A stretch of DNA of 64,000 bases, taken from NCBI GenBank assembly GCA_905147135.1, contig LR990055.1, positions 186,001-250,000 on the forward strand. The letters are read 5' to 3'. The DNA comes from Blastobasis lacticolella (taxonomy: Eukaryota > Arthropoda > Insecta > Lepidoptera > Blastobasidae). Under the pieces are notes generated by a model that saw only the letters and a list, made by a program, of their open reading frames with translations, was not told where the DNA came from and searched no databases. The position numbers and the translations under genes were made by a program. Shown piece after piece: positions 37,200 to 48,639 of the stretch (within the stretch, counting starts at the first letter, position 1; every line of letters begins with the position of its first letter).

Positions 37200-39300
37200 C
37201 AACCGTTTTTGTGTTTATTACTGGACGCTACTAGTATGTATGGCCTTGTGACTGTCAAACTAACGCCGCCCTATTGGCTGGAATCAACCTGTCAATTTAA
37301 AGCGTTTGATTCTGGCCAATAGCGCGAGGTATTTTGTCAACGGACCTACACGTCAGTGGCGGCATCTATTGGAATTTTGAACTTGCGTAAGCCCACGTTT
37401 ACTTATCAGACGAGCACGCATAGCAAACCTACTTTACTTGAATTTCATTTGTAAACGGTTTCGCCATAATCTCCACACTTGGCAAGCGAGTTGAATATAG
37501 CAATATTAAAACACATATAAAGCTATTCTAATTCAATTCTATTACGTATATTTATTTCAGATTTACATCCATAGTGTTAGTAACAATGAACGTAACCTAG
37601 TGTTAGTAACAGTAATTTAAATAGTCAATAATAATAATTAATAAAATTGGTAATAGTTCATCCATGATGGCGCCTGGCTGAGTGCCCGTAGCATGAAGTC
37701 CTATCCAATGTGGACCAATAACCCAGCTGACCTGCCTCTAATACATTACTCGCCTTTTACACCAGCTGGGGCTGGCACTATATTTTGCTATACCGAATGT
37801 TGTAATACCGACCCCGCCTTAGAAGCTAGTCGATGATAGTTCAAACGCGTACAGATGAAAGCGGGACCTGCCGCGGACGGCCTATTAACAAGCGCGGTTA
37901 ATTAAATCCCAGGCCTTTATTTTCACTTACATTATGAAAGCTCAATTAGACGAAATTCAAATTCGTCAAAGGCGGCTGGGGAAGTGAAAAAGTTTTAATT
38001 ATTACCTTTTATTTAAAGTTCGGGCAAAGGTTTTAATCTGAATTTTTTCGCCTTCCCCTGGTTGGGTGGTAATTAAAAAAGATTTAGGCATTAATTAAGA
38101 AAAGTCTGCCCGGCTAAATTATGACGTTGTTAAAAAGTTGGACTAGTACGGATCTCGGTTCGCCTGAGAAAATACTTGTATCAATCAATGCGAGATTCAA
38201 TGTATTAATAGCCTGGTCCATTATCTTACTAAAGTCTACAAAAATAAATGGATGTATAACTCTTTTATGCAATAACATCTGAAGGGATTGTAATAAAAAA
38301 TTTCAGTGTTAATAACATAGTTTTGAAGGATATGTCTAGGACAGAATGGGCATCCGATACTATAGGAAAACGACGTCGCGGCAGACACAAAAAAAAAAAT
38401 GGAAACAAGTTATTGGCATTCGAAAGGGACTGGCAAACTGTAGCTTCTGATCACGAAGTATGGAATAATAGAGGGAAGGGTTGGTATTATTACTGTAATT
38501 ATCCATAATTACATACCTGCAATTAAAAATCAGAACTGACATGTATCTATTGTGAGATGAGAAGTATTACATTAATTAAATGCTTGTAATATGAATAATG
38601 GTTTGAAGTAAATGTTTATTTTGTTTGTTATCTATGTCAGCGTATCCGTGGCCACAAATGTAACGAAAATCTTTTGAGAAAAGAAACATTTCCATATTTC
38701 GTCCCTATTTCGCATAAATGTGCAGGGTAAATGTCCCCCAGCTGTCCGGCAACCTCATTACCCTGGCCGGCGTAAATGTAAGACAAAAATCGTTGTAGCG
38801 CGCCTCCTACGGGATTACTGAATAATGTGACATTTGGCAAAAATGAATTTTAATGTGCGGCCAGCCCCTACTGCGGCGGGCCAAACGATCTATACGGCTA
38901 CACCGCATCCATTGCTGGTTCTGCATTCTAAGTAAAGATAGAATCGGCGTAGCGAAGTAGCGATGGAGGTGTCGAGCTCGTTTCGCGAGCTCGCCATTTC
39001 GCCGTCGCCGGCCAATGTCCGCCCCATCCGTTTTGAATTGCTGATTGCCTTTAAATAAGGTGCCTCAGAGCTACTTGTTGCTGAGGGTTTTCAGTTCGCT
39101 TTTTAATGGAAAATGTTGACTTTTAGACTTTGAATGAGTAATGGCGCCTTTATTTAGCTCGGACTGAACCCCTCACCCCGCACCCCTCGCCACATTAATA
39201 ATGCATCGCCGTGTGCCCTTTGTTTTCAATCAGGGCTGAGTCGCATACTAATGCGGGAGAGAACGCTGCAAACATAGCCGTTGTCGCTCGCTATAAATCA
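37200..39300. promoter_or_regulatory. Repeat-poor block with homeodomain-type sites
   Basis: 37260-37390 has inverted CCAAT-like pairs (CTATTGGCTGG, GGCCAATAGCG). 37900-38100 has three TTAATTAA/TAATTA sites and CAAAG motifs. 38660-38880 and 38940-39260 are balanced in composition without repeats. No gene recognised. Confidence 0.3.
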
Positions 39301-39439
39301 AATTAAAGCAAAACAAATTATTATTCAATCTTATCTGTCGTCAAGTGGGCTGCTTCGTATTTTACGCGGGTCCCTCCTCGTAATAATCGATGCTTTGTAA
39401 TATGCAGCTCTCAAATAAGAATCTATAAAATCGTACTGT

Positions 39440-39500
39440 GGTCATCTTGGCGCTAATGTCCCAGTTGTGATCTCGTACGCCAAGATGATGATGATAATGA
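39440..39500 (-). mobile_element. SINE family 2 extreme 3' end with inverted flank
   Basis: GTCATCTTGGCGCTAATGTC and then ACGCCAAGATGATGATGA. The TCATCTTGGCG and CGCCAAGATGA ends are inverted copies of each other around 25 bp. Confidence 0.5.
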
Positions 39501-40236
39501 CATATATACACGATTTCAGCACAGTTCATCCCAAATGTTTACAGCCTGTATTGTAGGTACCTATACCCCATTATTCCCCTCGACGTACAACAAACAGCTT
39601 CCACCGTACAAAATTAAATCAGTGTTTTTCCCCGCGACAATGGTGTACGTACTTAAGATAATCCGCTCACCGAATCCCTCCTAATCCCGATCAAATTGAA
39701 CTAATTGGATACATCGGCGGCCGCAGCCGGCTTAAACACACCAACTTTGATGTGGAAAGTTGTAAACTAATTTGGAGGCAGGAAAATATTTACGCATCGC
39801 CGGGTTCGAATGTCCCGTAGCCTGCGATGTGTGAACTGCGGTGGCGGTTGTGGGACAGAGCGCTGGAGGATGACGGTTACAACCACTGGTGGATAGACTA
39901 TAGTATAGAGCTATAGTAGCGAAAATGTAATGTCATTTTATAACAAACTAGTTGACCCAGCTAGACTTCGTTCGCGTATTGTCCTGCCACTACCCTACCC
40001 CACTCTACTCTATACCAATCCTACATTCCTCTATCATATACCTGCCCTACTCACTCTACCTCTTCCCTACACCTACCTAACACCTACTTATCCTTTAATC
40101 ACAGTTTGTATGTGAATTCTCGCGTTTAACTGATGTTTGGAGGGTTTAGAATACGGTGTCATAATATATTGAGGTGAATACGAGGGTGGAAAAGTGGTGA
40201 AAATGTTATTTTAATTTCAATATACAGGACAAACAA

Positions 40237-40274
40237 GACAAATCTTAAACTATAGTTAGTTTAAGATTTGTCTA
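40237..40274. other. Perfect 17-bp stem, 4-nt loop hairpin
   Basis: Left arm AGACAAATCTTAAACTA (40237-40253), loop TAGT, right arm TAGTTTAAGATTTGTCT (40258-40274), all 17 pairs matched. Not near a gene; too short for a typical insect pre-miRNA. Confidence 0.8.
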
Positions 40275-40982
40275 GGTATTAAACTAAACATAAAAAAAAT
40301 CCCCAGGTCCCCAGAAATCGGATATGTGCCCAGTTAGTTTTTTTTTTACCCAACCAAAAAATAAATGCTACTGAAATGAAGCCCATATTTTCTAGAAAGC
40401 CGACTCGTTTCCACTACGAAACACCAATTAATCAGAACTTTGTCCCTGTTAAAATACGAGGTCGTAGCTTTGCTGAAGATCGCCCTCGTAGATAATAAAA
40501 CGGACCCTGCAAAGAGATATAATCAAAGAGCCCAAGCGGGAAACCTCAGCTAAGCCGCGGACCAAAGAAACTTCGGATTCCAAATTCGTCGCCAAGACTC
40601 GTTCCAGAACAGTTATGCATCGCGATAAGGGTGACCGGCGTTCAGAGCAATGCTTCAGGATCGATAGTGTAAGTAAATTGAGCAGATTTACATTTGTGCG
40701 GACTCGGCCAGACTGCTGATGCTGTGAGCAGACTGTCTGGCTCACTCAATTGTGCTTGTAGGCATTAACTGATCAATCGAATCGTTGTGGCAAAGGCGAA
40801 TTTGTAAAGTATTTTGTCAGAAAGACGGGGTAATATTTAATACGTAAATATGTCCATCTATTACATTTAAAATACACCGGGCATTTAATTTGTTGAAAGT
40901 AGATTTCCCTGAACTATGCTACTGTCTTCTGAGTATTTTTAGCCCAGACTACTCAATTGTAATATCGTTTGAAAGGTTTTTT

Positions 40983-41105
40983 TTTTATAGCATACAGTAG
41001 GCAAACAGGCAAGCGGGCCTCCTGCTAGAAAGTAGTCACCACTGCCTATAGACATTAGCAACACCAAGAGTATCGCCAATGCGTTGCCCACCTCAATAAC
41101 ACGTT
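40983..41105 (-). mobile_element. LINE 3' UTR fragment (GTGGTGACTACTT type)
   Basis: AGGCAAACAGGCAAGCGGGC, AGTAGTCACCACTGCCTA and AATGCGTTGCCCACCTC, after a run of T at 40978-40987, are the complement of a poly(A)-tailed LINE 3' end. Confidence 0.6.
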
Positions 41106-41296
41106 GCTTTGGCAGCAAAAAGACAAATGACCGAGGCTTCCCCAAATCCCCACCCCATGGAGCACTGGAAACCTTACTCACCGGCAGAAACACAACACTA
41201 TTTAAAAGAGTATTGTTTAGCTGCGGTATTCTGTAAGGTGGAGGTACTTCAAAAGAGAGGGAGGTTATTTAAAAGCTGGATTTCCTTTCATTGGCA

Positions 41297-41650
41297 CCTT
41301 GGCGTTAATGTCCCGGTTGTGCTCTCACGCGCGAGGGTCCGACTTGACTATGATCCAGGATTTGGCAGGTCAAGTAATTACAGTGGAGTGACTGCCATCT
41401 GACAAACGTGATACTGTTAGCAGAAGAATCTGACCAGATAGGTTACACATTTAGACGCAAGATTGTGCAGGTTTCATCACTTAGTTTTCCCTCACTCGGA
41501 GCATCGGTTAGTGTTCAACTAATGTTCATAACTCAGAAAAGAGTCATTGTTACATGGCGGCTCTGGGGTTCGAAGATGGTACCTCGCGGCACGAGTTTGA
41601 CCCCTTACCGGAGAGCTACCGACGCTTTCACTGGCACCTTCATTATCTAC
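41297..41650 (-). mobile_element. SINE family 2, longest copy
   Basis: Complement runs from the tail (CACCTTGGCGTTAATGTCCC, near 41300) through TCCAGGATTTGGCAGGTCAA to CATAACTCAGAAAAGAGTCA and the B-box region GGGGTTCGAAGATGGTACC. It has an extra internal ~110 bp relative to 45185. Confidence 0.75.
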
Positions 41651-41749
41651 TTACAAACGTCTACTAGGATATAAAGTCTTCCGAAAATATTATGAAAGGA
41701 AAAAAAGGCATATTCAAATACGTAGGATTAAAGTACAACGTCAGTTTTC

Positions 41750-41965
41750 GGCCCTCAATTGACGCAATTTTCATGCCCAATCGGCCACATAACATTTTTA
41801 TTCGATTTAAATTATAAATGGCCGCCATCCAGCGCTATTCCCGCGCGATAATAGTCGGTTATGCAAATTGGAAGGCTCACAGATCGCATTCCATTACCAG
41901 CGGGTTTGTTTAACTAACTTTATCGATGTGTATTTTGAATACACGTCAGTTGCAGTTTGGTGTAT
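41750..41965. promoter_or_regulatory. Repeat-poor block with octamer site
   Basis: Contains TTATGCAAATTGG, ATCGATGTG and GGCCGCCATCC in non-repetitive sequence bounded by SINEs and a dispersed repeat. Confidence 0.28.
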
Positions 41966-42084
41966 TATTTACTCAGTGTGATTTATTCGTTATGTGGAGT
42001 ATGGTGTAGCAGAATATTGCAGTAACCCTTTTTTTACTTAGTTTTTTTCCACAACACCGAGAGTTGTAACCACCTATGTAGAAA

Positions 42085-42205
42085 GGGTGTGTTAATAAGT
42101 CAAGTATAGCTGTGTATTTGTGAGTCTGTATCTTTCTTCGTAGCTTCTGAATGGATGGACCGATTTCTATAAGATCGATTCTATAAGTATTTAACATCCA
42201 GTATA
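42085..42205 (+). repeat. Dispersed repeat fragment
   Basis: GCTGTGTATTTGTGAGTCTG, CTTCTGAATGGATGGACCGA; same family as 1200. Confidence 0.45.
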
Positions 42206-42409
42206 AAAGATGTGGATCTTAAATTTCATATAAATTGGTACAGAAGTATGGGGAATATTTGAGTAGTATTAGACTTTGCGATATGTGGCCCATATTAGCG
42301 GAGGATTTCGTCATCGCATCAAGCACTCAATTTATGAGACCAACTCTCACAGTAAGAAAATTAACTCAAATTTAGATTTTCTTTGATGTGTTGTGTTATA
42401 AAATAATTC

Positions 42410-42645
42410 ATGTCCCGGTTGTACTCTCGCGCACGAGGGCCCCAGGTCTGCCTTGACCATGATCTAGGATTTTGCAGAAAAGATAATTACAGCGGAGCTA
42501 TTGCCATCTGACCTCCATGACCATGCTACTACGGGAATCTGACCAGATTGGATCATGGTTATACATTCAATCGCCTGAATGTGCAGGTTTCATCATGATA
42601 TTTTCCCTCCCAGTAAGAGCATCCGTTAGCATGCAACCTGATGCG
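42410..42645 (-). mobile_element. SINE family 2, head deleted
   Basis: CATGTCCCGGTTGTACTCTC to AGCATCCGTTAGCATGCAAC, aligned to 41310-41515. SINE family 1 begins directly after it, at 42650. Confidence 0.75.
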
Positions 42646-42649
42646 TTAA

Positions 42650-42895
42650 CGACCTGAGTGGTTCAATGGTCAACATGCCGGTCTGCCACGCAAGAGGTCC
42701 CGGGTTCGATTCCCGGCCGGGCAGAAATTGAAATGATGAATTTTAATTTCTGTTACGGGTCTGGGTGTTCTATGTATAATAAGTATGTATTTAAAAGTGA
42801 TTAAGTAGTATATCAGTTATCTAGCACCCATAGTACAAGCTTTGCTTAGTTTGGGGCTAGATCGCGCTGTGTGAATTTGTCCACGAATATTTATT
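42650..42895 (+). mobile_element. tRNA-derived SINE, family 1, near full length
   Basis: The tRNA-like head has an A-box region (GACCTGAGTGGTTCAATGG) and a B box (GGTCCCGGGTTCGATTCCC). A family body follows (TGAAATGATGAATTTTAATT, GTTACGGGTCTGGGTGTTC) and a tail (AGCACCCATAGTACAAGCTT, GGGGCTAGATCGCGCTGTGT). Best-preserved copy in the window; defines the family. Confidence 0.85.
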
Positions 42896-42949
42896 ATTAT
42901 TTATTTATTGTATAAAACTCTGATTAGAGTCATTTGTACATAGCCGGAG

Positions 42950-43145
42950 TGGGGATTCGAGCCCGGTACCTCTCGCTTACGAGTTGGATACTGTTACGTA
43001 TCTGCAGTGTAGGCAGTAAACTGCAAAGTATTGTAAAGATGGCGGACTGAATAACTATAATAAAACGGCTTTACAGTATATAAAGTGTTTTAATAATAGA
43101 AGAGCAATATATATTAGATACCTTAACCACTCGGCCACCGCCGCT
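42950..43145 (-). mobile_element. tRNA-like SINE, family 3, carrying a 125-bp insertion
   Basis: The minus strand has a canonical A box (GGTGGCCGAGTGGTTAAGG, as in Ser/Leu tRNAs) and, 125 foreign bases later, AACTCGTAAGCGAGAGGTAC and a B box GGGCTCGAATCCCC. The acceptor ends pair poorly, so this is a SINE head or tRNA pseudogene, not a functional tRNA. Confidence 0.65.
42992..43116. mobile_element. 125-bp insertion with GATAC target duplication
   Basis: Begins TGTTACGTATCTGCAGTG, ends AGCAATATATATTA, flanked by GATAC at 42987-42991 and 43117-43121. It contains AATAAAACGG and a TATATAAAG. A 5-bp duplication and a TGTTACG start suggest a small solo LTR or TRIM-like element, but the end is TTA rather than CA, so the class is open. 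Confidence 0.6.
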
Positions 43146-43689
43146 ACTCGTTGTGTTGTGCTAATTTTAGTTTATAGTTATTGAATTATTTAAGGTTCTA
43201 ATAGCTGAGGGTAAGTGGTAGACATTTGTTTATTTAAGTGCAATTCCTACTTAATTAAGGTACTTAATTAATGCAAACAGAGTGCATGTACATGTAGTTT
43301 CAGCGGTAAACCGGTACAACTGAATATTTCTTATTTCAACAACCGAAACCGTCCTCGATCGACAAACTATCAAAATCAGACGGTAAAATTGTCCATATTC
43401 ACGACCAAACTACTGAATTAATTTAGTATTGAGATGTCTGACTGAACACTGGAGGAGAACCACGTAGCCTATCTATTACTGAATTTCGTAGTGGCAAAAC
43501 GCAGCCAAAGCCTGCTTACTGTTAGAGAGGGATTGGGACGTGGTTCCATTAACGTTTGACGACGCAGTTACTATCTTAGTAGATAATGCTTGGAATGCTA
43601 GATAGTACCATTTTGGCATCTATTCAGTATAGTGTATGTGACCATAATAACCCATAATCTGCTGGGTAGTGGAATAGTGGGTAATGGAG

Positions 43690-43862
43690 ATGATCATGTC
43701 AGCCAAAAGACGCCCACTGCTGGGCCTCTCCCAGAGATCTCCACTAAGGTCGGTCTTGTGCGCGTCCAGCTGGTACCTGCGATCTTTACTACATCGTCGG
43801 TCCACCTAGTGTGAGGACTACCCACGCTGCATCTTCCGGAAGGTAGAGATCGCAATGTTGAA
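43690..43862 (-). mobile_element. RTE LINE 3' end fragment
   Basis: GACGCCCACTGCTGGGCCTC, AGAGATCTCCACTAAGG and ACATCGTCGGTCCACC match the 52-kb RTE in the same orientation. The CATAGG of the consensus is deleted. Confidence 0.85.
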
Positions 43863-44186
43863 AATCATCATCATAAATATATGAGCCTCGCTCTTGTCGC
43901 TGGAGCAATCGTCAGTGTTAAAAACACTCGACAGTGTTTACTGTTAACAGAGGTAGTTAATTTAAAGGTATTGGCATAATATTCTACTGTGTTGAACACC
44001 ATTATCACATCGTGTGTAGTCGCAATAACGTACCTAATCATCGTGTGATTCATGTGTTTAATAGTGTCCTACCACTACTTGTACCTATAAAAAATGCCTA
44101 TGATATTTGAACTATATATACATTAAATAGCATTGCAATTTGACTGCTTTACGACCAGAGTGAATAGTGCCTTTAGATAGACATCG

Positions 44187-44380
44187 CTCGCCTCGAGTCG
44201 CACGGTTTTCATTTTGATTTTTGGCATGAAGTTATTGTGAGCAGAATGTGAATAGCACTTACCACCAAGTGAAATGGCGGTCAAATGCCAGGTTAGCATA
44301 ATTTAAAAATGTAATTTAAAAAAATTATTGAGTTATTCATGCCGAAAACCAAAATTTAAAACCGTTAGATTCGAGGCGAG
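44187..44380. mobile_element. MITE with ~50-bp terminal inverted repeats
   Basis: Left end CTCGCCTCGAGTCGCACGG, then TTTTGGCATGAA; the complement of the right end reads CTCGCCTCGAATCTAACGG, then TTTTCGGCATGAA. 194 bp, non-coding; target duplication not clear. Confidence 0.68.
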
Positions 44381-44397
44381 TGGTTTAATAATATTCC

Positions 44398-44452
44398 TAA
44401 ACGACGGTTGCCATTTTCCATCAGGTGGACCATCTGATCGTCAGGCAATAAA
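44398..44452 (+). mobile_element. Short LINE 3' tail
   Basis: ACGACGGTTGCCATTTTCCA followed by TCAGGTGGACCATCTGATCG. Confidence 0.5.
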
Positions 44453-44520
44453 ACTTGTTGTCACAGTATCGCCTGATGTCGGTCTATGTCTCATGAAATC
44501 ATGATAGACGTAAATATGTT

Positions 44521-44740
44521 TGGACAATCCACACAGCGCCATCTAGCCCCAAAATACGCAAAGCTTGTGTTATGGGTGCCAGAAAACTGATAAACAACAT
44601 AAATTCTTTAAAATTCGTACTTATTAACCATACAACACCCAGACTGTCCAGCAATTTCTGCCCGGCCAGGAATCGGACCCGGGACCTCTGCGTGGCACAC
44701 CGGCGTGTTAAACAACTAAACCACTCAAGTCATCAAACAA
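44521..44740 (-). mobile_element. SINE family 1
   Basis: ACAATCCACACAGCGCCATC, GTTATGGGTGCCAGAAAACT, GGAATCGGACCCGGGACC, AAACCACTCAAGTCATCA. Full length, moderately diverged. Confidence 0.82.
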
Positions 44741-44764
44741 TTATGATGCGCTACAATAACCAAA

Positions 44765-44845
44765 TAATCATCATCATCATCATCATATGATCGGAAAGAC
44801 GCCCACTGCTGAGCATAGGCCTCACCCAGAGGCCTACCGCCTAAT
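44765..44845 (-). mobile_element. Very short RTE 3' end with ATC tail
   Basis: Six ATC repeats, then GACGCCCACTGCTGAGCATA and GGCCTCACCCAGAGGCC. About 80 bp, the extreme 3' end of an RTE copy in minus orientation, 0.9 kb from another copy in the same orientation. Confidence 0.8.
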
Positions 44846-45184
44846 GAATACTAGTAATAACTTCTAAACTGACGCCCACATCTGCATTTGCTTTGCCAAC
44901 CTCATTATTAAATCCGATTATACGCAGACACAACCGACATTACTAACGCGGTATAATCTCGGCTTAGCGGCTCGTATTAATTTACTCAATAGATTCGGGC
45001 ATAACTTAACTAAATGTTTGATTAATATCTCCAGACTCCAGTACACTCGTGGTGGGCTTGTATGGGCGTGTTTAGAGCATCACTAGAGGGACCAGAGCAT
45101 ATCAATTTGTGCTCTGTCGCACGCGTTTGGGTAATTATGAAGTTGAAACTAGCCGACATACTGGTGACAAGTGTACACACTCAA

Positions 45185-45447
45185 AGCTTCGATGGCCTAG
45201 TCTGGCTAGAGTCTGACTTGTAAGCTCATAAGCTGGCATAAGTGAGAGGTACCGGGTTCGAACTCCAGTGCCGCTTGTACCAATGTAACTTTTCTGAGTT
45301 ATGTAGATTAGTTTAACTGCAGTCACAGAGGTCAGATGGCAGTCGCTTCAATGTAATTACCTGATCTGTCAAATCCTGGATCATGGTCAAGGCGGACCCC
45401 GGGCATTCGCGTGCGAGAGCACAACTGGGTCATCAACGCCAAGATGA
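45185..45447 (+). mobile_element. tRNA-like SINE, family 2, full length
   Basis: A-box-like ATGGCCTAGTCTGGCTAGAG and B box GGTACCGGGTTCGAACTCC, then CTTTTCTGAGTTATGTAGAT, then GTAATTACCTGATCTGTC and CACAACTGGGTCATCAACGC, ending CCAAGATGA. The CGCCAAGATGATG end resembles an RTE tail, which suggests mobilisation by RTE. Confidence 0.78.
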
Positions 45448-45639
45448 CCACAGTGTACATACTCATGCCCACATTTCGTACGTAGGCAGCTACTATAGAT
45501 TGCTACAAGCTACTTTCTTTATTCTTTCTTGTACACAAAATAATTATTTATTATTTTATGTACAATAAACAATAATAACAGTAACAATATACGTAGACTT
45601 GGTCGGGTTTATCCGACGTTTATCTGTCTCTTAGGTTAA

Positions 45640-45925
45640 TTTATACCACTAAAAGCTCACGGCCTGTTTTTGCGCCCTCCATAACGGGTAAAGGGCACCC
45701 TCCTGGCTAACGGGGGAGGGGGGCGGAGAACTCTCATGAGTTCCAGCGCGGCAAGCCGGCTAGCATTACAGACTGAATACGAAAAATACTAAGCGCCTAC
45801 TTGCTAAACTTCGCCTGGGGACGCCTGTAGCCTGGAAGGCTTTTAAGGCTTCATCGGAAGCGACACTCCATGGGGATGGGGTGAGCGATACGGTCAGCCT
45901 GATGGTGAACAGTTATATAATGAAT
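45640..45925 (-). mobile_element. LINE 3' UTR interrupted by a SINE-like element
   Basis: TATACCACTAAAAGCTCACGG at the left and CGGTCAGCCTGATGGTGAAC at the right are the two halves of the LINE 3' signature. Between them, 45667-45890 is a second copy of the 228-bp poly(A) element seen at 28614, same orientation, with about five T at its left edge. Confidence 0.7.
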
Positions 45926-46682
45926 GCGGACCCCTACAATGCGCGCTCGCGTCCTCCTCGGCGATTTGATCTCGAAGCACGATGTCGATATCTTTGCTGA
46001 TGGACTGCGTAAATTTTCTCGTGCTATAAATATTTTTATTAATAACGCCTAAATTATTATTAAATTGTCAATGTGTCTGTATATCTTAATGTATTTAATT
46101 TAATTTTATTGTATTAATGTAGTGATTCAATTGATTTATATTATGAATTCATTTATATAATTTTTTTTGTTATGAAATATGAATTATGTTTTTAAATGTT
46201 ATGTAAACGCTTTGGATTATGTCTGTAAGTTTGCATTTAATTTAAATAAATATAAGCTTATGGACGCATTTAGTAGCTAGAGTTTCACTAGTAAAACTAA
46301 AGGTCCGAAGGTCATGACATACCTTCAATACACGCATAGAATTCCCAAAGGTGAAGCAGGTATGTGATTGTATCCGCAAATTGTTTTTCTTGGACAGGGA
46401 TAATGTTCCAATGGAGCGTGTAACGACTTCTGACCCCTTTGACAAGATCCAAGTTACACGTTAGCGACTAGCGTTAGGCGACTTTGAACTATATGCATAT
46501 TGACATAAAACACGCAAGAATATGGCTGTGCTAGCTAGTATGTGCCAGAACTGGCTGAAATTGGCTTCTACGTCGGTGGTAGAAGTATTTAAAAACTGAG
46601 GAGTATATCTGATAGCGTACTTCGTACTGCCTGTTATATATCTCTACAACTACACTTTTTAGAGGTGGACGCGCTGGTGACA

Positions 46683-46740
46683 CCGCTGGTTGGTGTTGCT
46701 GATGTCCTTAGGCGTCGGTGACCACTTACCATCAGGTTTG
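46683..46740 (+). mobile_element. Short LINE 3' tail
   Basis: GGCGTCGGTGACCACTTACC followed by ATCAGG; broken at the junction with the minus-strand LINE end at 46743. Confidence 0.55.
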
Positions 46741-46742
46741 TT

Positions 46743-47000
46743 TATACCACTAAAGTGGCAAACAACCTTATAGGCTGCTTGATGGTAAGCAGTCACCGCA
46801 ACTTATGGACGTTTGCTATACCATGGCATCACCCCTGCATAGCCGACACCGCAAAAACCTTTTCTCCCCTTTCTTGAAGAACTCCATGTTGTACTCTCTA
46901 AGGAAAACCTCTCCAGATAGTTCATTCCACAACCTTAGTGTGCGTGGGAGAAAGTTCTTTTGGAACCGCACAGTTCGCGACCAATTTCCAGGCGGACAGC
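46743..47000 (-). mobile_element. LINE 3' end with last coding residues
   Basis: Contains TTTATACCACTAAAGTGG, TGATGGTAAGCAGTCACCG, CTTTCTTGAAGAACTCC, and then CACAACCTTAGTGTGCGTGG, aligned with 28185-28380. On the minus strand this is the end of the RT ORF and the 3' UTR. Confidence 0.75.
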
Positions 47001-47879
47001 TTGCCTATTTGCCTACTAAAGTAATTACGGTAATGTAATGTGCTCTTCACTAATGTGGAGCAGATTAAAGTCCAGCAATGTACTGGTAATGTGATCTGAT
47101 GTAAACTGTAATTTGATGGACGTTGCCTCCCGTAAGTAACCCAGCAAGTTTGAGATCTTCATCAATTTCCATTAGTGCACTGTGCAACTTCCTAACCTAA
47201 TTGGTTGGTCACGGACTACGGATGAATCAGCGGATTTACCCTTAAAACCCTTAGGGCTACAACTATGATATGAAAGCTATCAGCTTTTCAAATGAATTAT
47301 CGGAAGATACCTAGTATTATAGTAATGCCAGTAGAAACAAAATCGATTTCATGTCTATCAAAACAAATTTTACGGAAATTATACGGGACAGGACGTCATA
47401 TACCTACATATTTTATTGGAAATTTTTGTACTAGCTACTTTGGAGTGATATGCTGAGTCCCACATATTTTTTTTCAAATAATCGTTCATGTTATCTTAAA
47501 CAACATTTTTAAATCGTTAAATTTCAATAAACATATTAATAACGTCACGAGGCTCTAAATTGTTTAAACAGTCTCCGAAAATCTAATGATTATTTTCATG
47601 CTCTTCCCCTATTACATACATGGTTCGAACATTGAAATTGAAGCAGCTCTGTGAAAATTATGGGATTGTTTAGGTTTAGACTGGCCCGGTGTAATTTATT
47701 TGTTATACACAGAGCGCTACGCATGACAGGCGCCTGCCGCGACCCGGGCGGGCCATCACTGCGGTTACAATGCCACTTGGTAATCCTGCAAAGTATAAAT
47801 GTTTAGGTTTGTTTGGATGAAATAATGTTTAGTGTATCTTACTTATACTTACGCAAAAACTGTTCGTCTGTGCAACGGG

Positions 47880-48205
47880 AGTTGTTCCAAAAACTGTTTA
47901 ACTTGGTGCTACCGTAACTCTCCGACGAAGGGATAGATCTCGTCCACGTTATCTAGATGCCTGGCATCCAAGTAACATGCGGGCATCACAAGACTTTTTG
48001 CCATGCACGTGCAAGTTGTGGAATAAGCTCCCTTCCGAACCCTTTCATAACGTGGGGTTCTTCAAAAGTCATGTGTAAAGGCACCTCAAAGTGCGGCGCC
48101 GTATCCACTCATCTTAGGTGCAGATATCCTGGACGACGGCTTGTTTCCAAGGGGTGGACCGTCCGTCCATATGTTTCAATGGCAAAAAACTTTACCCTTA
48201 CCTTT
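47880..48205 (+). pseudogene. LINE RT C-terminal fragment
   Basis: The plus strand reads RPRYLDAWHPSNMRASQDFL, CTCKLWNKLPSEPFHNVGFF, KSHV, then a stop. LWNKLPSE-F and the GFFKSHV block are a standard LINE ORF2 C-terminus. Confidence 0.6.
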
Positions 48206-48361
48206 TATGTTCACACATAAAGTCAGAATATATATTATATACTAACATAAATATAGGTTAGTCTAGGTTAGTCGGCGTCACTGCGTAAATCTCCCAAAAC
48301 TAGGGTATTCCATCAGAATTTCCTCCGCTGTGGAGTTGGTCCTGCACATAAATGCAAAGAC

Positions 48362-48455
48362 TGCACAATGTGCCAGGCTGCGTAGAATATGCAGTCCTGA
48401 ATCTAATATCGATCAATTGTCACGTTAGTTAAGCTAGTAGGAACTCAGTCTAGAA
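48362..48455. repeat. Dispersed repeat shared with 21.1 kb
   Basis: See the copy at 21110. It lies about 0.25 kb before the tandem arrays. Confidence 0.5.
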
Positions 48456-48639
48456 TAAATTGTATTTTTATAAGGAAAAAATATATTTAATAACAATCCT
48501 AATAATTGGATCATTTTTTTTTCTTTTGCATACTTCGGCTATGGCATTCGTAATTCTGCACTTATATATAATACACAGCCTGTCTGTTATAGTTTCACGA
48601 CTAAAACGCTGAACGAATTTATAGGAAATTTCGTATTTA

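Noticed and set aside
42650..42725. Genuine tRNA gene
   Set aside because: A and B boxes are good, but the acceptor stem does not close and the same head with the same body recurs five more times: a SINE.
42950..43145. Functional split tRNA-Ser/Leu gene with an intron
   Set aside because: The 125-bp interruption has a 5-bp target duplication and lacks a tRNA intron fold; acceptor arms pair poorly.
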